This document shows positions 1-47,700 of a stretch of DNA of 64,000 nucleotides, piece by piece; positions within the stretch are counted from its first letter, which is position 1, and the number at the start of each line of letters is the position of its first letter. The notes below the pieces were generated by a model. It saw nothing but the letters and a program-made list of their open reading frames with translations, was not told the DNA's origin and did no database searches. The stretch is from Diadema setosum (Eukaryota > Echinodermata > Echinoidea > Diadematoida > Diadematidae). Made by a program: the position numbers and the translations under genes. The stretch lies in NCBI RefSeq assembly GCF_964275005.1, contig NC_092706.1, positions 12,133,846 through 12,197,845 on the forward strand, written 5' to 3'.

Positions 1-348
1 GCTATTTCAGCTAGTATTATGCAAACAAACTTCAAATACAGATTGGAAAAGTGTTATTCTGTCAGAAGAAACAGTATAACCAAATCAGCTGTATTAACAC
101 ACATGTATGTTTTTTTCAGGCGTACATGTAAAAAAAAAAATCAACCTGTGAGACTTTTTGTGGGTTTTGTGATGCACGGTCAATATTGGATTTTGATTTA
201 CTGTTGTCAATGGTTGCTTTCAATCTTATAGAGGAGTGATCAACCTGTGATTAACTTACATAATCAGAAAGAAGCAAAACGTTGCTTGTTGGATGAAATT
301 CATTTCAGCGCTTGAATCCACGCAGCATGTGGCATCACTTGGGTTGAC

Positions 349-34560
<34,212 letters not shown>

Positions 34561-34828
34561 TTTCACTCGTACATTACATCACACAGGATGTTCAGCTAGC
34601 GATCGGGAAAGTTACGGCTGGCGCTCTCAGAGGTTGTATGCTCAGATGCATAGTGCACACACTTACAACGCGCCAGAACGTTTACGTACCGGTCAGACAG
34701 GAGCAGTAACAGTACGTGTAGTATTCTCTTCGGTATGGAACGCCAGGTGCTGCTTGTTCGTGTCAAGCTCAAGAGATATCTCTTGTGACAAATTCCCCCC
34801 CCCCCCCCCCCCCAAAAAAAAAAAAAAC

Positions 34829-35010
34829 AAGAAGAAGAAGAAGAAGAAGAAGAAGAAGCAGAAGAAGAAGAAGAAGAAGAAGAAGAAGAAGAAGAAGAAG
34901 AAGAAGAAGAAGAAGAAGAAGAAGAAGAAGAAGAAGAAGAAGAAGAAGAAGAAGAAGAAGAAGAAGAAGAAGAAGAAGAAGAAGAAGAAGAAGAAGAAGA
35001 AGAAGAAGAA
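34829..35010. repeat. (GAA)n repeat, about 60 units, upstream of CASD1
   Basis: A nearly pure aag/gaa run with one gca interruption starts about 270 bp upstream of the CASD1 ATG and follows a C-run and A-run. Poly-Lys/Arg/Phe frames over it are artefacts. Confidence 0.95.
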
Positions 35011-35620
35011 AATGGGCCTACACAAAGCTTGTCTCAGATTTACATCGATCAGAACATCCCCTGAGGCTGATGTTATGTTTTCTTTTCATAATCTGAAAAT
35101 TATGTTTATTTGCAGTTTTCTTTTTTGAACAGTGTATCTAAGAGATGTGCCTATATAGTTCCTTGTACAGCATTATTTGCAAAAAGATGACAAACTATAG
35201 GGAGTAATAGACCTACACAATAATTAGCGTTCGTGGCTCTGTTTACAGTATAAAATTTGAGGTTTGGTTACCTAACTTCATCAGGAGGAAAGGGGAATGA
35301 TAGGATTGGAAAATGGAGGGATAGAGAAAAGGTGATGAACGTGAAATTCTGAAAGATGAAGAGAATCACTTGTGTTAATCATTCACATTGTTTTGTGTTT
35401 TTTTTTTCTTTTATAATGTCGAGCACTGTTTAGGATAAGAAAAAAGCTGGAGAGAAGAGAAAACGACTGAGGAGAAGCTCATAGGGATATAGCATAAAAG
35501 ATGACTATCGTAACTAAACTAAGAATAAAGATACCAGTATACTCAAATGACTCTTCTTTTTTTTTTAACTGACATCTCCATGCATACACAGGAAATGAGA
35601 TAAGATATAGAGGGTATACG

Positions 35621-35873
35621 GGGGGCGCTGTTTCATAAAGATTGAAGTTTTAATCTCAAATTGCGTTTCATAAACAACTTTGCGATTGATCGCAAGTAAT
35701 GCTCAATCTACTGAAAGTTATACTTGATTTTTCTTGAAATCAAGCATAGGCCCTAAGTGTCTTTATGAAACAGGACTTAGGCTCAATATCGAAATTACCC
35801 TCGATTCACCAAGTTCCACTCACTAAATCGAGCGTAATATCAGTTGCAACTCTTTACGAAACATGCCGGCCCC
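35621..35873. mobile_element. MITE with CTGTTTCATAAAG-type ends, intergenic
   Basis: gggggcgctgtttcataaag pairs with ctttacgaaacatgccggcc. An inner gcgtttcataaac and ctttatgaaacag pattern repeats the theme. It is about 250 bp, between CASD1 and AKR. Confidence 0.5.
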
Positions 35874-36126
35874 TTAGCAGCCATGTGAATTCATCTCCAA
35901 CAAAAGTTAAAAAAAAAAAAGTGTGATTATAGGCCTACACTAAATGGAGTTTCGTAAAAGTGTATAATAATAATTATGTTATTCATAAATCAGGCTAATA
36001 AAAATACTTCTGCGCTGTCCCAAAGGAAAACTGACATAAAAGAACCAATAGAGGGTGCTCAAAAGTAATCCTGCTTCGACATTGTAAAGTGTAACAAAAA
36101 AAGTGAAGAACAAAAAGGAAGACGAA

Positions 36127-36180
36127 GGAGGAGAAGGAGGAGGAGGAGGAGGAGGAGAAGAAGAAGAAGAAGAAGAAGAA
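36127..36180. repeat. (GGA)n/(GAA)n repeat
   Basis: A gga block followed by a gaa block in the CASD1-AKR intergenic region. Confidence 0.9.
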
Positions 36181-38053
36181 TTAAAAAGATTATAAAACGT
36201 GAAGAAGAAGGTGAAGATCGTTCCTCATTTAGGGTCAATAATACTTCTATATTTCATTGTAGATGAGAGAAAATTATAATTTAACAACGATATAATGACT
36301 CATTGAAATGTCTTATCATAACGTGAAATACAAAATATGGTATCTCATCTTTGTGGATCTCATGACAAGTATAAATGAAAACAGGTTTCGACATGTCTTA
36401 TATACACCCTAGTAATGAAATACCAATTGATTTCTTCGAAATGTATTGTTGATTTTTTTCTTCAAATTGGCTTGCTAAATTCGTGAATTGACACGCAACA
36501 GTATACCAAACCGATATGTTTTATAACATGAATCCTGTACTGTAAAAGTAGATTTGTTGTAGTTTGCTAGTCATCATCGTCGTTTTATTATACAATTTAA
36601 TATGAATGTAATAATCTCGTCATTCAAATGTGAAAAATATCATACCGTAAAACATCCTCACAAAATATTGCAGTAATATGCAAGAGAGAAATAATGGCTA
36701 ATTGCCGAATATTCATTTCAGTTCATGTCAATTCAGTTATAATTTCTGAATTTCAATACAGAAGAGCAAAATTTTACGAATAAAGTTGACATATTTGAAT
36801 GTGCGTCAATACATTATGATTATGTAAAACAATAATATAGATAGAGGAAAAACATGTAAAGTGAAAATGTAACGCAATGTCATCATTGCCAGATACAGTG
36901 TACTGCAGAGTAAACACCTCGAATAAGATTTCGGTAAAAATTTATTGTATAGAAATAGAGTAGAACCAGACGAAAAATGACAAAAATTTCATATTATAAG
37001 AAATCGGAGAGAGGATGGGAAAATATTAGTGAAATTTAAACAGTTTAACAAGTTTGCATTTTTTTTTCATTGAATACAGTGTGCGGTTCTAAACGGATTG
37101 AAATGATCGAAATGGATAAATGCGATCCGTCAGGTCGGTATATGATATACTAAGATCCACTGCTTCGTGGAAATATACGGTCTATAGATTTATTAATTGG
37201 CTTATTTGCCCAGGCATCCACTCATACGGTTCTTACTCGAGCACGTGAGCTAACAAAAAACTGGAGGGCTGACGGGGCAATGATATAGATCTATATAAGA
37301 ATTAATTGATCCGTTTGAGTATTGACAGACGCAAACAGCATGTGCACGACACGTAAAATGCACCATCTGCATGGCACCTGTTCACCATACAAGAGACATT
37401 TTTTGATCGATAAATTTATCGTATATTCCCTTATTAGAGCTTTCTTCTTGGTAAGTGAATTCTGTAACTGAGGTAAAATCCTAAAAAGCCGATGTAAAGA
37501 GGAACAGAAGATTTTGATGGAGGGTCGGGGTCAAAGAGGATAAAGGGGGCGAAACATACATTTTGTACACCGAATTTCACCGAATTTCAGGAGATACGAA
37601 GGTGCCTACACACATGACCGTGTAGAGCGCCTTGATGCATGGAGCCTGAAATATTTAGATCAATGATTTTACACAGACGTTAGAGTAGCTCGCTCACCCC
37701 CTGCCCCCCCCCCCCCCCCCCCTCTGACCTCAATCTCACTCTCTCTCCAAGTTTGGGCAGTTTTGTCCAAATCAAATCTAAACAATCTTTCGGTTTATTC
37801 TTTCCATGCAGTACAAAAGTGACGGTGTAATAATTTGATGAGTGTCCTTGTCCCCTCGCAATATCATTTTTGTTTGTCCGACTTCTGGCCCCGAGGGCAT
37901 TATACCATAATCATTCTACACCCCTCCGAGTGCGTATACAATACACGTGCATAGGTTACGCCCACTGGGACCATTGTGCGACTCTACTCATCGCTTTCGA
38001 CTCGCATACTGTAGTATCTTGCTGAGTAGGTCCATGCTGAGAGATAGGAAGTC

Positions 38054-38127
38054 ATGGCCGCCAAGAACATCAGCGTGAAGCTCGCCAACGGACGCTCATT
38101 TCCCTGCTCGGCCTGGGCACGTGGAAG
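38054..38127 (+). CDS. AKR exon 1, one-base deletion in the coding frame
   Basis: ATG follows a purine-rich leader. The first 14 codons read [14 protein letters not shown] in frame 1. The conserved LLGLGTWK that ends every AKR1 first exon is read one frame over, so a base is missing around 38095-38105 (cgctcatttccctg). As written, the frame would run into TAA at the donor. The donor is gtaaca. Confidence 0.85.
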
Positions 38128-41100
38128 GTAACATTATCATTCGTTATGTTTTAGAAACAGGATGTAGGTACTTAGCCGTTGTTTCTCGTAATACATGTAC
38201 ATACTTGTACGTAATATATGATGCACTTTAATTACATAATATATTAGCAACAGGGAACCACCGGTCACCGAATGGCACGTTGAGGTGATTCAGTGGAGCC
38301 CAGTGGTATTCGGGCTGTTCTACCGCTACGTACCCGCTGCGGCGAGTGACCCACTTGGTACGGGTGATCGATACACGTACGCCGACCCGATAAATATTGC
38401 ATATATACCAGAAAACAAGGTGCTCTATTATACAGCGTAAGGATTGACGGATATATTCCAGCTTGTTATAAAAGTCACGGAGGTGGAAATATTAGTCTAC
38501 CCCTCTCCGGAATGTCTTTGTACCAGCTACGTACCCGTAGTACTCGTATGGCATAATAACTGTGCTGCAATCAGGCAGGTGAAAATAATTATCTATGATT
38601 CTAGTCTTTCTCTACCCCCCCCCCCCCGTCTTTCTCGAATGTGGCTCTGTATTTTCTCGAGCAGGATCTATCCCGGGATTCTATACAGGACAGAACGATG
38701 CTGTCCACTATTATCACCCTGGGAGCCGCAGCCCCCCCCCCCCCCCCCCCAAACACACACACTCACACTTTTGGCTAAAGAAAAAACAAAAAACAAAAAC
38801 GGATTTCTTTTCTTTTTTAAACAGAAAAACATATTATAGGGGAATTCTACAGACAGAAGCCACTTACTGTCCACTATCATCACCCTGGGGAGCTGCAACC
38901 CACCCCCCCCCCCCAACACACACACTCACACTTTTGGCTAAAAAAAACAAAAACAAACAAACAAAAAATGGATTTCTTTTCTTTTCTAAGCAGAAAAATA
39001 TACCGGTAAATTAAAATAAAATAAAATGAAAGGGAGCATTTATTTAAACTTGACCCGACCACTACTAAATTCCGCACCCAGAATTGTTTTCAACAGCTTA
39101 AACTAATTATCTTTACACCTTTTAAGAAAGTAGCCGAGTCAGAGTATACCGATAGACGGCTAATCCTTTGAACATGTGTTTAATATGCCGATTCATTCGA
39201 TTTGTAAACGGATAACATGCACACATTATTATCGACTGTAATGGGCCCATAATATTATAATAATGCGCGCATAAAATTGAAACAAATCTCAATTGGGCTG
39301 TATAACAAGCCTGTTAAAGATTAACGAAGTGTATGCATATTCGTTGCACGTGTATTGAAGAAAAATAGGGACTATCGATCAGTGGCCCGATGGACTGATA
39401 ACATGTGACTTGCAAAGATAAGATTTATAAATGCTGGGCTGATTTCAAGCCGCTTTCAGGGCATTGCTGGTAGCGTTGCACCGAGATGATAATGTCAACT
39501 CAACGCCATTACCATCAGGAACTTGCACTAATACATTGTAACTGAGAATATAAGTGTTTGCTTTGCCATAGACGTTTGCATTGCGATGGCATATCGGACA
39601 AGGGTCACCTTTCGCTCCATGGAAGTCATCAATCAAAGGGGGTGGGGTGGGGGGGGGGTGATTAGCATTGGCCTTTGGGCCCACCAAACGAGCACTATTA
39701 TACCCCTCCCACCTCTGACACCCCACCCTTGGCCTAGCCTTTTGTCAAGGCCCTCTCGCTGTATGGTGAAGAGAGCCCAGCTGAGTGGGTTGCGCTGGCG
39801 CGCTCGGCTGGGCTCGCTCGCTCGCCCATTACAGCGAGAGGGCCTTGACAAATGGCTACCCTTGGCCCAGAACTGGTAGGCCCGGTGGACTGATAACACG
39901 GTGACAGATAATGGGCAGAACTTGGAGGGAAGGGATTCCTGACATGCTCTACAAAACTCACCATTTCTCTTTGATCACTGAAGCAAATCGAATGGGGTTT
40001 TCTGTAAGATGTAAGCAGTGAGTTAAAGTTTCATACCCTGAAATTGTATTGGATTGGTACACTATTCTTAAAGTTAGGAGGGTCCTGTTGTATCTTTTTC
40101 TTCTTTTTTTTTTGGGGGGGGGGGGAGGGACATACGGTATATACGAACAAAAAGAGGACAGTTTTGTATTGTGGGACAATACTTCGGATACTCCCGACTG
40201 TGGGGTTTAATGCAATAGATTGTTGAAGTAACCCCCCCCCCCCCCTTTCACCCAATCAAAATCAAGGATCCATGAAGTGTGGTATACAACAGGTTATAAA
40301 TACGTGACCCATGACTTCGCGAACGATCGGAGCCACGATACAACCTATTCAAACTATAACAAAATATCAATTATCATGACAAAGTTGATGATGATAATAA
40401 TAATGATAACTGAGTAATGATGATAATAATAATAATTATAATAATATAGGTTTTCCCGCCCAATTTCATCAGATTTGCATTCGATTTAATGATGCGAGCA
40501 TTCATTTTCGAGCGAATTTGAATGATCACCGAGATCAACATTCAAAAAGCTAAGTTGTTTATTCAATTTAATTTCATCAGCATTCGAATTCCTGATTTTG
40601 TCACATAAACGTGTAAACAGCGCGTTCAAATTAAAAATGCACGTGAAACTCATTCAAATTCGCACCAGCACAGCTGCGATGAACATTAAGGAATTCAAAT
40701 TAATGAATAGGCAAACATTTACAGCATCTGGGCAGTGTTTTTCGTTGCTGCTCATGTTCTTTGTATATTCTCCATCTGTTTGAATAATGGTACAACCCTC
40801 ACACGTACATGCCAAGGTGCCTAGAGCTGGCGCGTCAACAGATCGACGGCTTAAGAGACTGAGAGACTGAACATCGAAATTATGAATAATTATGTAATAG
40901 AAGGAATATCCCAATGCAATGTATCTCACACACATTTCAAAGCTCAAACATGACTGACAACAAAATCTGTAATACGACTATAATCACACTTGACATTCTC
41001 ATGTGATCTCTCATTATGTTAGCAAAGTCGGAGTTTAATCATTCTGTAAAATAACGTGATATCCTTTTTGATGGGGAAACAAAGTGAAACTAGCCGAATA

Positions 41101-41502
41101 AAAAAATGACGTGAAAAAGAGATGCTGAAATTGAAATGATTACACTGAACGTTGATGATAACGTAAGAATATTCGTAAGAATTGTATTGAATTACAGGAC
41201 TTGGTTATGCTAATTGAATTTGAACGTTCAAAGGTCGAAGGTGTGTGCCTATAAATGAAATTGAAACTGGTATTTTGTGCGAATTTGAATGCCAACTCTG
41301 AGCCGTTTAATTGAATGAATTTCTAATGAAATAAAATCTAAAAAGAATGACATGAAATGAAATTGAATTCTCAAAGAATTAAAATGAACCGTGAGAGTAA
41401 AGCAATGACAAAAATCCCGTGAATTTGAACGCCTTGTCATTAATTCGAATGCAAATTTGATGAAATTGGGCGGGAAAACCGATAATAATAATAATAATAA
41501 TG

Positions 41503-41559
<57 letters not shown>

Positions 41560-41733
41560 GCAGGGATTGCTGGTTGCGGAGAGGTTAGGGTAGTTGATTC
41601 AACAGTTTGGGAGCAATAGATGAAAACGCTTTATCTCCAATTGTGGTCCCCAATGTTAAAAAGAAGTGGTATCGTAGTTATTATATCAATGTTTAGTGAT
41701 ATGCTGGCCGGCCTCCGTATTGTCGTCATCATT

Positions 41734-41768
<35 letters not shown>

Positions 41769-44700
41769 TATCATTATCATTATCAGTGAAAGTGTTTAAA
41801 CATCGTTATATACGTTGTGTCTTGTTTTTTGTGACGTCAATAATGCAGTCGAAACCAGACCAAGTGCGCGTGGCTGTCCGAGAGGCCATCGCTGCCGGCT
41901 ACCGACACATCGACGGAGCCGCCGTCTACAATAACGAGGAAGAAGTCGGGGCGGCTATCAAGGAGAAGATCGCTGATGGGACCATCACTCGTGAAGACAT
42001 CTTCGTCACCACCAAGGTGTGTTGGCGGTCTTTTATCATTATTGTGTTTTAGCCAAGCCCAAAAACCGGGGGAAAAAAAGAGGAGGAGGAGGAGAAGGAG
42101 AAGGAGAAGAAGAAGAAGAAGAAGAAGAAGAAGAAGAAGAAGAAGAAGAAGAAGAAACAGAACAACGTGAAGGGAACGAACGAAACAACATGAAATAGAA
42201 ATGGAAAATGGAACAAAATCATTTCCAGGGATACCTTATTTGGTTCATAACAAGGAATATTCTTGGAGTTATGATGATAAAAAAATCCCATATTTTCTTC
42301 ATTTCTTCTTTGTTTTAGCAACTTCAATATCAGCAAATAGATGTATCCCAAATTAATGGCGTGCGATGGAGTTAAATCTCAAATTAATGTATCCCAGATT
42401 AATGGACTCGTTGTACCATCAACATCTTCATATAGGCCTAGTGGTTACTGTTTATGTTTTTTTCACGATGAGAGAATACGTTCATTCCTTCTACATCTCG
42501 GCAGACAATGGCAGATAGTCTTCATGCTCTAGTCATTTCTTTGAAAAACACAGCTCTGGTCGGTGGACGCCCATGCCAGCGATGTTGAAGAAGCATGCAA
42601 GACATCCTTAAAGAAACTCGGCCTGGATTATGTTGACCTGTACCTCATGCACTGGCCCTTCGCCCTCTTGGTACGAAAAGAAAAAGAGATAACCAAAGCA
42701 AGGCAATTCTATATTGTTATCTGAATATATTAATTTTCTTTAAAATGACTTTTTTTCCCTATACACTGTATTACAATTCGGCATATCATGGTTATTATTA
42801 CATGATAATACTATCGAGTATTACATAACACAACACACTGATTTTTTTTTTTCGCGATGTTTAAGGCATATTACGTAAGTGATCTCAGAGACATTCTTAA
42901 ACCTTTACCAGGCTTCTGGTATCTTATGTAATGTTACATGTTCCGTGAGCCAATTAAACGATTATACTGTTAAAAATAATAGCTGTACTAAACACGCACA
43001 TACTGATACAGCCACTTGAAAAAAAATCGTCTTTATCCGCGATTAATTGTAGCTGTCAGTTAACTTATGCTTAGAGTTTTTAGTGACTTGTATTTTTGTG
43101 TAAACTTTAATGTGCCCCATAATGATGAGATTACGTTATGTTTGCCTACAGAAAGGCCACGGGGGATTCCCCGTAGGTCCAGATAAAATGATGATGGCCG
43201 ACAACGACGTTGACTACGTCGACACCTGGAAGGTAAGAGAGTTAAATACAAGATGATGATTTTTTTTTTTTTTTTGGGGGGGGGGGGGGAGGGAATAACA
43301 ACGACAGGAGGCCCTAACAAGCAACAACAACTTTGAAACTTACCATAAGAACTGTTATTTCAATGTAATGCCAAGGCTCGACATTTATGTTGGTGGTCCT
43401 GCTACGCGCGGCCATCAGAAAAAGATGTCGGACCACAAATTGTTTAAGAAATTAGGGCCTACAATATAATATGTTTTCGTGTCCCAACCCGGCCATCACA
43501 ACAAAAATTAAAAATANNNNNNNNNNNNNNNNNNNNNNNNNNNNNNNNNNNNNNNNNNNNNNNNNNNNNNNNNNNNNNNNNNNNNNNNNNNNNNNNNNNN
43601 NNNNNNNNNNNNNNNNCATCACAACAAAAATTAAAAATGTGAATGTGTTCATCGTTTTATGTGTTCTTCTCATTCAGAAAAGAGGAGAAAACTCGCGGTT
43701 CAGTGCAGCTTTTGAACTGTGGTTGCTATATAGATTCTCGCCAGTCCCTCACTGCCAACTCAGTCTATTTTACGGCCAATTCAGCCAAACTTTTTTTTTT
43801 CTCACGACCAATTTTCATCTATTCAGAATAGAAATATATGCATACCCCAATGTTAAATGTGATCATTTCATGAATACGATACAGAGAATAGTGGTGTCAT
43901 GGAAAAATCATGTTTATGCCTGCATTCAGTATGGAATTATGATAATATGTTATACTCTGTGAACATACAGTCACATTTATGGTATTTGAAGCCCCTAATC
44001 ATACCTGCCAACGTTTTCATAACTACCATTGTTTACTAAATCATGCAATGTTTTACCAAATATTTATTGTTTCGGGCCACCAATTTCGTTGTTGGGCAAG
44101 AATAAAATGAATAAATAAATAGAATATAATGTGATGAATTTGGTGGCCAGAACAAGCCACCCTAAAAGTAATGTGGAGACTTGATAATAAACACAAGAAT
44201 TATGCCGAGCTCCCAGATTCATCGAGATGTTTTAATATTCTATCTTGAATTAAGGAAGAATGATGATATCACCAGCACTCGCTTACAGCTAGCCCTCGCC
44301 AGTGCCGTAATTATATAATTCAGTACACATAGTCGTATACTGCAATGAGTGGGCAGGAGCTTAGGCTAGTCGAAGATGCTCTTTTCCAAACAATCATTTT
44401 CGCATTCATTCACCCGTCAGGCCATGGAGACGTTGGTTGACAAGGGCTACACCCGAGCGATCGGTGTATCCAACTTCAACAAGTCCCAGCTGCAGAGAAT
44501 CCTGGATCTTCCACCCAGACACAAAGTGTGCAACCTTCAGGTGGGTGTATTATCCCCTTTCCTCCAATAGCCGCAGGGCAAATAGTAGTAATAACACCTC
44601 CGGTGTTTGATTCTGTCTCTTACGTGCACACTTACACATTACACATCACACGAGAAAAATGAAAAGTTCAGGTGGGTGTATTATCCCCTTTCCTCCGATA

Positions 44701-47700
44701 GCCGCAGGGCAAATAGTAGTAATAACACCTTTGGTGTTTGATTCTGTCTCTTACGTGCACACTTACACATTAGACATCACACCAGAAAAATGAAAAGTTC
44801 AGGGTCCCGTTGGCGTTGCATAAAACTTTTTTAGCAACCTTAAAAAATTCAGGTTGGGATTTGCCCAACCTGAATTTTTTAAGGTTGCTAACCTAAGAAT
44901 GTAAAATCCGTTGCATAAAAACTCTGGTTGGGAGCTTCCAACCGGAATTTTGTGATTTCAACCGGAAAAAAATCCGGTTGGAGTTTTATGCAACGGGCCC
45001 CAGGTGGGTGTACTATCCCCTTCCCTCCGATGGCAGCATGCAGGGCGAATAGTAATTAACACCTCCGGTGTTTGATTCTGTCTCTCACGTGCACGCTTAC
45101 ACATTACACATCACACCAGAAAAATGAATGGTATATTGAGTGTATTTCACAATCACGTGGTGCCAAAAAAAAAATCAAAGTGATTACTGCGGTGTAGCGG
45201 ATAAATATCTGTGTTTTTATTTCACTCAGAAGGTCGGGGGTTCAAATCTTCTCCGGTACTTACATCCTAGAACAACGTGATTTGCCCATAATGTCCCTCT
45301 TCGCCCAGTATGGGCCCTCGTTAATGGGCACCTGACTCAGTGCTGCACGGGGTAATAATAATGGCCCTCTGAGGGAGCAGTTTTCACACTGCAGCAGCCA
45401 CCCTTTCTGATGAAGACCATAACAAGTATGGTTAGGAATATGATTATGTCATCATCGTTATTATCTTCACCATCATTGTCATTACTTTTTCATTAATTAA
45501 AGAACAGAAAATATATATTTTCCTCTTTATATCTTCTTCTAATTAGATAGTCCCTCTTAACCCATTCCCTACGGGAACTTGGCGTCCTATGTAATAAGTC
45601 TATAAGGGGATTTCAGAATTCGTAATGGATTGGGTTAATTTTTATCCCAACAGATGGAGATCACTCCGTACTTGCCTGGTACAGAGATGAAGGAACTGTG
45701 TGACGCTAATGGCATCACCCTTACAGCGTACAGCCCCCTTGGTTCCCCGGACCGGCCTCTGTAAGTATGATATGGCACCCGTATTCCCTCCCTGTACAGT
45801 ATAGAACTGTCGTCATTCGTTCAATTCAGTTCAAATAGAATTGAAAGTATTTCCGCTAGTCTGGAAAAAAACGCCAGAAAAAAAAAGGAAAGAAAGAAAG
45901 AAAAATGTCAGCAACGCAGAGACGTCAGACGTGATGTAGGACAAGACACAGACAGCGGCAGTTATATTAGAAATGTGAAGAGAGAAAAAAAAGAAAGAAA
46001 GAAAGAAAGGGAAAAGGAAAAGGAACGACCATTATAGAGCGCATCTTCACAAATCACCGAACATTATACCAAACAATAGTTAATCGTCTTAAAATTGTCG
46101 ACACATACTTTGCTACTTCATTTGCATGTGATATGAATTTCTACATTCTCTACGTTGTAGTAAATTCAAGAGCCTTCTTCAAAGGAATAGATATCTGGAT
46201 GAGCTATCACCCCTAAACCAGCCCACAGACCTACACATAAAAATTTTCCCTGAAATTACCTTTTCGTAAAGATGAAATCAAAAATAATGATTTGTCTACT
46301 TTGCACCAAGACATTGTATAGTTGATGTAACTCAGCTGTATCATGATACAAGCACTGCTTTTTAGCATCCCTCCCAATTTCCAACATTTCCGTATACTTA
46401 AGATATTTTGTTACCTTATCCTTTATTTTGTATTATGATGAAATCTATGTATTCAATTTGTGTAATATGTTTGTATGTTTCTGTTGGAAATGAAAAATGA
46501 ATGAATGGATGAATGAATGAATATTTAAAATGGAAAAAAGGGTCGCATTCTCTACAGAATCATCGGAGAAAAATTCATATAAAATACAGCATTGTACCCA
46601 TTTTTGTGCAAATTATACCATTTGGAGTGTTGTGAGACGATAACATTTCTGTATCTATAGTTTGGATTATGTGGCTGTTAAAGATCGTTAAAATTTATTG
46701 AACTTCATGATCAATCCTCCTTTATCTTATGTTAGATTTTGATGGAATCTTTACTTTTTCGTTCACTTGATTGTACTCCTCAGGGGAATGAAAGCCAAAT
46801 ATGCAAGTAGATTGAGTGAATGCAGCAATATTAGTAGAGCACATCAGCAAAGTTTAAAAAAAATAAAAAAAACTGCGATTTTTTTTGTATTTAGGTGCCG
46901 CCATCGAATGATTAGAACGCTACAAAATCTTATGACGTCACTGTTGTCACCGATATAGAGAACAATACATATAAAGAGAATTCCACAAAATTCCATTTTT
47001 TTTTCATGAAAAGTTGACTGTTACACAAAGTTCCTGATATATTATGTTAAGGGTAATGATCCCCCTGCTTTCTGAAAGAGTTAAGTCAAGCACCCCTTCA
47101 TTATGCTATAGAAGTGAAAATATGTTGAATATCCTTTCTGTTTTGTTTATATCGTTGTTCATACGTGACGTCACAAGCTGTTGTAGTTTTTCTCATCCAG
47201 CTTGCACGAATTTGGCGAATGTCTGAATTTCCTCAAACTTCGCTGATGTGTTTTTACTAATGTTGTTGCATTCCTTTTGTTCGCATAAATATTTGGGGTT
47301 TATTTCCCTCCTGAAAGTCAACTCGAACCCGGAATGACACTGTTATATCGATCATCTTCCCAGCCAATTCGATACTGATCCGATACTTATGCAAGACCCC
47401 GTGGTCCTCGAGATTGCGAAGGCGAAGGGACGAACGGCGGCACAAATTGTGATTCGATACCAGCTCGATCGCGGAATATCGGTTATTCCAAAAAGTGTGA
47501 CGCCATCTAGAATCAGAGAAAATTTTGAGGTAACTGGAGTTATCATGATCATAAAATGCTTCAATTTAGTCAATAAAAATAATGTTATCTGTATACGATA
47601 TACGATTACACCTTTGCTGTACAAGCGGTAGTATTATTGTAATGTAAATTTATCGATTTATAGATCTCACTTACAAAGTAAACTGCTTGACAAATTGCCC

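Larger units (their letters stand above)
34561..38053. promoter_or_regulatory. Divergent CASD1/AKR intergenic region
   Basis: The 3.5 kb between the two start codons must hold both promoters. It shows the GAA repeat, a GGA/GAA repeat, one MITE (35621-35873) and a C-run at 37705-37722. No TATA box could be assigned with confidence at either end. Confidence 0.5.

Noticed and set aside
34634..35128. Poly-Lys, poly-Arg and poly-Phe proteins of over 100 residues
   Set aside because: They are frames across the (GAA)n repeat.
41696..42052. AKR start at ATG 41843 just before exon 2
   Set aside because: It would begin in the splice acceptor, remove beta-strand 1 and ignore a good first exon at 38054.
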